From Vicinamibacterales bacterium (GTDB lineage Bacteria > Acidobacteriota > Vicinamibacteria > Vicinamibacterales > UBA2999): a DNA stretch of 64,000 bases. Below are positions 58,434 through 64,000 of the stretch, one piece after another. The stretch covers positions 62,001-126,000 of the forward strand of contig JBAZYO010000001.1 in the NCBI GenBank assembly GCA_041659285.1. Direction: 5' to 3'. The notes under the pieces are model-generated. The model was not told where the DNA came from and did not search any database. It was given only the letters and a program-made list of their open reading frames with translations. How positions within the stretch are numbered: the first letter of the stretch is position 1; the number at the start of each line of letters is the position of its first letter. The translations under genes and the position numbers were made by a program.

Positions 58434-59663
58434 ATGAAGGTATTCCGTTCCGCTTTCGCCGCGTTGCTCATCGCGACAGCTTTCGCGGCCTCGCCCGCCG
58501 CGCAGGCGCCGTCGCCCTCCGGCCTCTGGGACGCCGCCGTCGTCGTCGGCGGCTTGGAGATCCCGTTCCGCTTCGAGATCAGCGGCACCGGGCCGTCGGT
58601 CAGCGGATGGTTCTTCAATGGCGACGAGAAGGTGGCCTCCACGGGAGGGAAGTTCGAGAACGGGTCGCTCGTCCTCAACTTCGATCACTACGCCACGTCG
58701 CTCGAGGCGACGCTGGTCAACGGCCGGTTCGCCGGGACCTACACCCGCACCAATGGCTTCTATCCGTTCTATGCCAAGCGCTTTGCGCCGTCGCCCGCGT
58801 TCCCGAATGAGGTGCCGGCCATCGACGGCGTCTGGCAAATCGGCGGCGTGAAGAGCAACAAGGGCGAGGCCGCGTGGCGCCTCATCGTGCGGCAGTCGGG
58901 CGCGGAAGTGACGGCGGCGATCCTGCGTGTGGATGGTGACACCGGCGCGCTGGCCGGGACGTTTCGCGACGGCAAGTTCGTGGTGAGCCACTTCTCGGGT
59001 GCGCGTCCGCTGGTGCTGGAGCTGACCCCGGCCAGGGACGGCAGCCTCGAGATCGTGCGGAACCGCCAGGAGCGCATGGTGGCGGTGCGTGCCAGCGAGG
59101 CCAGGCTGAAAGACGTGCCGGAGCCCACCGACCCCTCGCGCCACTCGAGCGTGAAGGACCCGACCGAGCCGTTCAAGTTCAGCTTCCCCGACGTGACCGG
59201 GAAGATGGTGTCGAGCACCGATGAGCGCTTCCGCGGCAAGGTCGTGATTGTGAGCATCAGCGGCAGCTGGTGCCCGAACTGCCATGACGAGGCGCCGTTC
59301 CTGGCGGCGCTCTATCGCAAGTACCAGTCGAAGGGACTGGAGATCGTGTCGCTGTCGTTTGAAGAGGACGCCCAGCGCGACAAGGGCTATCCGCGGCTGC
59401 TGGCGTTCAACAAGCGCTACGGCGTCGAGTACACGGTTGCGCTGGCAGGCGAGCAGGCGGACGTGGCGGAGAAGGTGCCGCAGATCCACAACCTCAACTC
59501 GTTCCCGACCACGATCTTCCTGGGCCGTGATGGCCTGGTCCGCGGCGTCCACGCCGGCTTTGCCGGCGCGGCCAGCGGGGCTTTCCACGAGAGTGCGAAG
59601 GAAGAGATCACCGCCACGGTGGAGCGGCTGCTCGCGGAAACCACCTCATCGCGCGCGAAATAA
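58434..59663 (+). CDS. Secreted TlpA-like thioredoxin-fold protein
   Basis: A 409-residue exported protein. The signal peptide is RSAFAALLIATAFAASPA. Residues about 25-240 form a beta-rich domain with no named family. The C-terminal thioredoxin domain has the active site WCPNC (Cys-280, Cys-283) in ISGSWCPNCHDEAPFL, the family start FSFPDVTGKMVSS, and the cis-Pro loop NSFPTTIFLGRDG. It would reduce or transfer disulfides in the periplasm. Cys availability is sensed by the leader upstream if the attenuator idea is right. The neighbour msrPQ repairs oxidised Met. Confidence 0.9.
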   Translation: MKVFRSAFAALLIATAFAASPAAQAPSPSGLWDAAVVVGGLEIPFRFEISGTGPSVSGWFFNGDEKVASTGGKFENGSLVLNFDHYATSLEATLVNGRFAGTYTRTNGFYPFYAKRFAPSPAFPNEVPAIDGVWQIGGVKSNKGEAAWRLIVRQSGAEVTAAILRVDGDTGALAGTFRDGKFVVSHFSGARPLVLELTPARDGSLEIVRNRQERMVAVRASEARLKDVPEPTDPSRHSSVKDPTEPFKFSFPDVTGKMVSSTDERFRGKVVIVSISGSWCPNCHDEAPFLAALYRKYQSKGLEIVSLSFEEDAQRDKGYPRLLAFNKRYGVEYTVALAGEQADVAEKVPQIHNLNSFPTTIFLGRDGLVRGVHAGFAGAASGAFHESAKEEITATVERLLAETTSSRAK

Positions 59664-59675
59664 CGTGGACGAGGT

Positions 59676-59704
59676 TTGGCGGATGAGGATTGGTGTGTTA
59701 GTAT
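59676..59704 (+). promoter_or_regulatory. Promoter of the initiator tRNA gene
   Basis: TTGGCG (59676) and TAGTAT (59699) are 17 bp apart. The -10 box ends 15 bp before the tRNA. Confidence 0.55.
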
Positions 59705-59719
59705 CAGTCTCTTCCGTGT

Positions 59720-59796
<77 letters not shown>

Positions 59797-59805
59797 AACA
59801 TTTCG

Positions 59806-59839
59806 AAGGGCTTACAGCAGGTCGCTGTAAGCCCTTTTT
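59806..59839 (+). terminator. Intrinsic terminator after tRNA-fMet
   Basis: Perfect 13-bp stem, AAGGGCTTACAGC with GCTGTAAGCCCTT, loop AGGTC, then a T-run. Confidence 0.95.
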
Positions 59840-59888
59840 CGTTGCACCGGCAGTCATCCAACATCGCGCCCCTGCCCCGCGGGGGGCA

Positions 59889-61286
59889 CTAACGGTAGCC
59901 GAACACGGGCGGGAACACGACCACCACCAGTGCCGCCCATACGGAGTACACGGGCAGATAGGCGATTTGCCATCGCTCCAGGGCGGCAAACGAGCCCCGG
60001 TGACGCAGAAAGCCCGCATAGAGCCACGCCGACCACGCCAGGTTGACGAGCAGAATGAGATTCTCGCCAAGTGCCGCGACCCGGTTGGGAGTGAAGCCAA
60101 ACTCGGAGATACGGGCTGCAATCGCCCACAGCGCCACCCCATCGACCACGAGCGCGCTGACCACGAGCAGCAGTTGCAGGCCGTCGAAGAAGCCGGGCGG
60201 TGCCTCCGGGTCGCGCGCGGAGGCGGCGTAGAGCACCAGCCCAACGACCAGCGCCAGCAGCAGGTCGAAGCCGATCAGTACCTCCCGCTCCACGTTGATG
60301 GGGTTGCCGGTCCACGCCATCGTCGCCAGGAACATCAGCAACAGCACGGTGAACAGCGGCGTGAACAGCCTGGTCAGCACCGGTGCCATGTTCTCGATGA
60401 CACTTTGCTTCGCCTCCACCAACCAGGATCCGATGATGACGGCCCCCGCCGCCCCGCACGGGATGAGCCAGCCGCCGACGAACCAGTCAGCCTTCATGTC
60501 GATGGCGGAGAACATCATGAAGGTAAAGCCGGTGAGGACGCCCCCACCGAGCGCGATCAGCACGTAGTAAATGGCCAGCTCGCCCGAGAACCGGACGAAG
60601 TTCATGCGCTCACCGCCGGCGAACCAGCGGCCTCGGACATAGGCGAAGCCGACGGCCAACCATAGGGCGATTGGCAGGTGCAGAATGGTCAGCACCTGGG
60701 TGTCGCTGCCCTTGGGTGCGTTGTCGACGACAACAGTCTCCCATGGGAAGGCGTTGGCGAAGACGGCCGCGGCCGCGAAGGGCAGCACGAGCCAGAGCCC
60801 GCTGAGCGCATTCCACCCACGTTTCCACATGAAGTAGACGGCAAGCAGAGGGAAGACGAACAGGCTGGCGTTGCGGAAGTAGAAAGGTGGCACTTCTTCG
60901 TCAGGGCTGAGCTGAAGCCCGAACAGCGCCGGCACCTTGACGGCCACCCCCGCAGCGACGGCAAGGCCCAGGGCGACGATCGTCTCGGTGTACGCGGCGT
61001 TCGCCGGCCGATCAGCGTCGGGGGCGATAACCAGCTGCTGCCACAGCCGCTCGGAATGCGCGCGCGCGAACTCACGTGACGGCGCATCGCGGCTGCCCAT
61101 GCGCGTGACCGCGACCAGGAAAGCCTCATCCTCTGACAGGCCGGCCCCGGTGAGCGCCACCAGCTGGTCGCGGAGATGTCCCTCGAGCTCTTCCACGTCG
61201 GGACCGTGAAGGGCCTGCCGGCGGCGCAGGTGCGCCCGCCACTGCGCGATGTGCTTCTCGAGCGATCGATCGGCGAAGTTCGTCAT
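59889..61286 (-). CDS. Permease-prefix-domain membrane protein
   Basis: A 465-residue protein. The N-terminal 75 residues (LEKHIAQWRAHLRRRQALHG, VEELEGHLRDQLVALTGAGL, EDEAFLVAVTRMG) are the permease prefix domain often found at the front of ADOP permeases. About ten hydrophobic helices follow instead of a permease, so this is a free-standing prefix-helix protein. ATG 61286 is used; GTG 61295 is possible. Such genes usually adjoin a PadR regulator; none is seen here. A palindrome sits in the promoter spacer. Confidence 0.78.
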   Translation of the reverse strand: MTNFADRSLEKHIAQWRAHLRRRQALHGPDVEELEGHLRDQLVALTGAGLSEDEAFLVAVTRMGSRDAPSREFARAHSERLWQQLVIAPDADRPANAAYTETIVALGLAVAAGVAVKVPALFGLQLSPDEEVPPFYFRNASLFVFPLLAVYFMWKRGWNALSGLWLVLPFAAAAVFANAFPWETVVVDNAPKGSDTQVLTILHLPIALWLAVGFAYVRGRWFAGGERMNFVRFSGELAIYYVLIALGGGVLTGFTFMMFSAIDMKADWFVGGWLIPCGAAGAVIIGSWLVEAKQSVIENMAPVLTRLFTPLFTVLLLMFLATMAWTGNPINVEREVLIGFDLLLALVVGLVLYAASARDPEAPPGFFDGLQLLLVVSALVVDGVALWAIAARISEFGFTPNRVAALGENLILLVNLAWSAWLYAGFLRHRGSFAALERWQIAYLPVYSVWAALVVVVFPPVFGYR

Positions 61287-61332
61287 GCCGCGCACGCCTC
61301 CAGGCTTCGACCCATTGTTCCCATCGAGAGCA

Positions 61333-61361
61333 CGATAAAGGACTTTGTATTACGAAGTCAA
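61333..61361 (-). promoter_or_regulatory. Promoter with palindrome in its spacer, PadR-like operator candidate
   Basis: On the minus strand TTGACT (61361-61356) and TTATCG (61338-61333) are 17 bp apart. GACTTTG and CGAAGTC (61341-61359) form an inverted repeat (6 of 7) between them. PadR operators commonly sit in this position. The rest of the 242-bp gap shows nothing else. Confidence 0.5.
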
Positions 61362-61528
61362 GTGGTAGGCAGCCCGCGGAGGTGAACTATGGGGATATCG
61401 CGCCGGACTGCTGGGGACTTTCCCTCGACGACGCGAATTACCCCGCACCGCCAATCGCCCTTCCTCTGATGCACTGAAGGCGAAATTCCGGCCCGGAATA
61501 TGCTGTCGAAGGCACTGGGGAGGTTCCC

Positions 61529-63091
61529 GTGCCTTTTGCATTCCTGTTGATCCTCACGTTGTTGACGGTTCCGCTGGCCATGCCGGCGGGCCACTTGGGC
61601 CGTTCCGAGGGGAAGACGACGCCGTATTCGCTGGCGCCCGCGCCGTTCTCCGGCCAGATGCCGGACGGGTGGGTCTCCAAGAAGCAATCAGCCCAGACCA
61701 CGATTTTCAGCGCACCGGCCGGCACGGCCGAGGCGGAAGCGTCGATTTGGATTCGTCTCGCCCCGCTGGTGTCGCAACCCGACTGGGGCATCGACGACTA
61801 CGTCGCCGACGTGCAGCGCGCCAACGCGAAGCTGGCCGGCATCGAATGGGGCGCCGTCGATCGGAAGCAGACCGATGACGGCCGCGCCATCCGGGTGCTG
61901 ACCGGCGGTTGGTCGAGCACGACCACCGCCGGCGCGACCACGCGGGCACGGGCGTTGTTCATCTTCGCCGAGTTCCCCGACTACATGGCCGTTGGCCAGT
62001 ACTCCGCGCCGCAGGCGTTCTTCGACAGACTGTCTTCCGGATTCGACGTCATCTGGAACAGCCTCACTTACGGCGGCACGTCGGTGGCTGCGGCCCCGCC
62101 TGCCTCGGGAAGGCGCACCGCGTTCACGATCGAGTCTCCAGCTTACGCAGGCGAGATGCCCGAAGGTTGGGTCACACGACGGTCCGACAACGTCACGGTC
62201 ATCGAGGGGGCGAAGGGCACCGAGGCCTACGAGATGACCATCCGCCTGTCGTTCTTCGACAAGGCGCAGAACACGCTCGAGGGCATGGCGTCGAGTGTCC
62301 GCGCGACGCTGTTGGAACTCCCCGGCTCCACCGTTCACCCCGCCGATCTCAAGGCCACGTCGGAAGGGCGCCCGGCGCGGGCGCTGGTCGCGGACTATAC
62401 AGGTAAAGACTCGTCGAACCGATCGGGCCCGTTCCGCCAGGTCCTCGCCATCGTCCAATACGACGACCACCTGGTCGTGCTCGGTTATTCGGGTCCTGCA
62501 TCGCTGCACGATAAGTACGCCGCGGCGTACGAAATGGTGGGATCAACGCTTCAGGCGCGGCGGTCGTCCACTGCCTCTCGGACCGCGGGGCAGCCGAAGG
62601 CCCAGGCGCCTACGGTGACCGCGGGGACGACCAAGCAGTTCAGCGACGCTACATTCGGCATCGCCTTCGAACTCCCGGCGACCTGGACCTATCGCGTCAA
62701 CGCGGCCAAGGACTACGTCATCGAAGGACCGAAGGGCACCGAGGCCTACGAACTGTCGGTCGTGCTCCAGTTCGTGACCAAGGCGGCGAATCCCAAGTCA
62801 TCGGCGACGGCCCAGGCGCAAAAGCTCGTGGATCAGATCAAGGGCGCGCCCAACGGCGTAATCAAGACGAGCGAGATGCTCACCATCGGCGGGCAGGAGG
62901 CCCCGTACTTCGTCGCGACCTACACGGCCGCGGACTCCACCGGCGCCAAGACGCCGTTCGCCCACACCCAGATCGTGATCGACCACGGCGCCTACTACTA
63001 TCTGGTGAGCTATTCCGGTCCCGCGAAGATCTACGAGAAGTACACGAGCGCATTTGAGGGGATGGTTGGCACGTTCCGGTTCACGCGGTGA
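61529..63091 (+). CDS. Secreted protein with three copies of an unnamed domain
   Basis: A 520-residue exported protein. GTG 61529 has GGGAGG 5 nt upstream. The signal peptide is FAFLLILTLLTVPLAMPAG. Three copies of a domain of about 155 residues follow: each starts with a line such as PYSLAPAPFSGQMPDGWVSK, SPAYAGEMPEGWVTRRSDN, or FGIAFELPATWTYRVNAAKD, and the second and third share KGTEAYEMTIRLSF / KGTEAYELSVVLQF. The pattern resembles PsbP/DUF1795-like folds (strand-rich, GW or TW after an exposed loop), but I cannot name it. A Thr/Pro/Gln linker precedes the third copy. Confidence 0.75.
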   Translation: MPFAFLLILTLLTVPLAMPAGHLGRSEGKTTPYSLAPAPFSGQMPDGWVSKKQSAQTTIFSAPAGTAEAEASIWIRLAPLVSQPDWGIDDYVADVQRANAKLAGIEWGAVDRKQTDDGRAIRVLTGGWSSTTTAGATTRARALFIFAEFPDYMAVGQYSAPQAFFDRLSSGFDVIWNSLTYGGTSVAAAPPASGRRTAFTIESPAYAGEMPEGWVTRRSDNVTVIEGAKGTEAYEMTIRLSFFDKAQNTLEGMASSVRATLLELPGSTVHPADLKATSEGRPARALVADYTGKDSSNRSGPFRQVLAIVQYDDHLVVLGYSGPASLHDKYAAAYEMVGSTLQARRSSTASRTAGQPKAQAPTVTAGTTKQFSDATFGIAFELPATWTYRVNAAKDYVIEGPKGTEAYELSVVLQFVTKAANPKSSATAQAQKLVDQIKGAPNGVIKTSEMLTIGGQEAPYFVATYTAADSTGAKTPFAHTQIVIDHGAYYYLVSYSGPAKIYEKYTSAFEGMVGTFRFTR

Positions 63092-63213
63092 GCGGCCCGG
63101 AAGCAAATATGAGCATCGCCGTGGTCTAAGCAGGTAACGCAGTCGCCGTTCCGGACCGATTCTTCGCCTGACGTCGCTTCCAGGGACGGTATCGGGCTTG
63201 CAGTTGTCGTGGC

Positions 63214-64000
63214 ATGCGTTCCATGTGCTTGTCATTGACAATGGCCGTGCTGGTTATCGTCGCGGGGTGCGGCAAGGACACGCCCACCGCGCCAACGCCG
63301 ACACCCGGAGCCGCGATCGGGCTGAGCGGGAATCTTGCCTTCGGCAATGTCACGGTCGGGACCACGGCGACGGCGGCCTTGACGATCACGAACACCGGCT
63401 CGGCTGAGCTCACCGTCACCAGCATCGGCTACCCGGCAGGGTTCAGCGGCAGCTGGGCCGGTGGCTCGATTGCCGCCGCGGCGTCGCAAATCGTCAACGT
63501 GACGTTTGCGCCAACGGCCGGCTCCGCCTACACGGGAACCATCACCGTGAATGCCAATCAGACGAGCGGGACCAATACCATTTCGGTATCAGGAACGGGG
63601 ACGGTATCGCCCACGTTTACGCTTTCGGGTCTCGTCACCGAGTCGGCTCCGACGACCAGCACCGTATTGGCAGGCGTCACCGTGACTTTCGTTGACGGCG
63701 TCAACCAGGGCAAGTCGGCCGCCACGGGCGCCGATGGCCGTTACCAGATCACGGGCGTGTCGAACGGCGGCTACACCGTGAGCGCGACGCGGGCCGGGTA
63801 TGTGAGCGCGGCGCTGCCGGTGGGCATCGACGGGAACACCACGCTGAACATCCGGCTCGATCCGGTCGGCCCGCGGACCAGTTTTGGCCCAGGGCAATAC
63901 CGCGTCAACACCGACATCCCGGCCGGGCTCTATTACAGCGACCCCGGACACGGTTGTCGCTTCCAGCGTCTGCGCGGCTTTGGCGGCACGTCGAGCGAGG
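63214..64000 (+). CDS. Lipoprotein with HYDIN/ASPM-like and carboxypeptidase-like domains, 3'-truncated by window edge
   Basis: The frame from ATG 63214 is open to the right edge (262 codons). The lipobox VIVAGC follows a hydrophobic segment, so the protein is lipidated. A short Thr/Pro linker leads to an abnormal-spindle/choice-of-anchor-type domain (LAFGNVTVGTTATAALTITN, GTITVNANQTSGTNTIS). A carboxypeptidase-regulatory-like domain follows (LAGVTVTFVDGVNQGKSA, DGRYQITGVSNGGYTVSA). The last visible part (GQYRVNTDIPAGLYYSDPGH) begins another domain that runs out of the window. Surface adhesion or scaffolding is likely; not certain. Confidence 0.82.
   Translation, partial: MRSMCLSLTMAVLVIVAGCGKDTPTAPTPTPGAAIGLSGNLAFGNVTVGTTATAALTITNTGSAELTVTSIGYPAGFSGSWAGGSIAAAASQIVNVTFAPTAGSAYTGTITVNANQTSGTNTISVSGTGTVSPTFTLSGLVTESAPTTSTVLAGVTVTFVDGVNQGKSAATGADGRYQITGVSNGGYTVSATRAGYVSAALPVGIDGNTTLNIRLDPVGPRTSFGPGQYRVNTDIPAGLYYSDPGHGCRFQRLRGFGGTSSE

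Overview
The window is GC-rich, gene-dense bacterial chromosome, most likely from an Acidobacteriota member and plausibly class Vicinamibacteria. Evidence: a MacB/FtsX-type permease of the acidobacterial duplicated-permease (ADOP) kind, a permease-prefix-domain membrane protein, a TonB-dependent receptor with an N-terminal carboxypeptidase-like regulatory domain, a decayed serine/threonine kinase of the type usually fused to beta-propellers, and many secreted peptidases and amidohydrolases. The taxonomic call is inference; there is no rRNA gene here. Several genes have a -10-like hexamer only 6-10 nt before the start codon, which suggests frequent leaderless transcription.

Layout. 1-1.7 kb: MFS transporter (cut by the left edge) and Cu/Zn superoxide dismutase. 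1.8-9.6 kb: a phosphate/arsenic block with a TonB receptor, a beta-helix protein, a lipoprotein, the Acr3 arsenite pump, and a DUF47/PiT phosphate importer. Two TAAC repeats spaced by 11 bp, resembling Pho boxes, precede the receptor and the importer. 9.6-11.6 kb: multicopper oxidase and Met-rich copper protein. 11.8-13.8 kb: phoB-phoR-like two-component system. 13.9-18.3 kb: DsbD-alpha-like protein, a hypothetical, and a porin/CuA-protein/di-heme cytochrome operon. 18.4-24.2 kb: M14 peptidase, a Cys-rich-headed protein, a kinase pseudogene and a subtilase. 24.2-33.9 kb: DUF1330 protein, MFS exporter, amidase, NmrA-like protein, ADOP permease, amidohydrolase. 34-39.8 kb: the mutagenic repair cassette imuA-imuB-dnaE2. 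39.9-44.9 kb: small membrane protein, TolB-like propeller, SulP transporter, triple RidA protein. 45-47.8 kb: SET-domain methyltransferase translationally coupled to a transpeptidase-SpoIID-metallopeptidase fusion. 47.8-48.5 kb: VapBC. 48.5-56.4 kb: a minus-strand run of a kinase-like protein, DUF1175, alpha-2-macroglobulin, membrane protein and PilT-like ATPase. 56.5-59.7 kb: msrPQ and a TlpA-like redoxin preceded by a polycysteine leader. 59.7-64 kb: initiator tRNA, membrane protein, triplicated-domain protein, and a lipoprotein cut by the right edge.

The most striking property is a set of short dispersed repeats (families A-G in the entries) that lie between genes and also inside reading frames. 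All three genes of the imuA-imuB-dnaE2 cassette carry in-frame insertions. The three-domain cell-wall fusion has a family-B copy after its signal peptide and at both domain junctions. Other copies supply C-termini and stop codons. The second notable signal is a probable leaderless 24-codon ORF with a Cys-rich run followed by an intrinsic terminator, upstream of the TlpA-like gene. It has the architecture of a cysteine-responsive attenuator.
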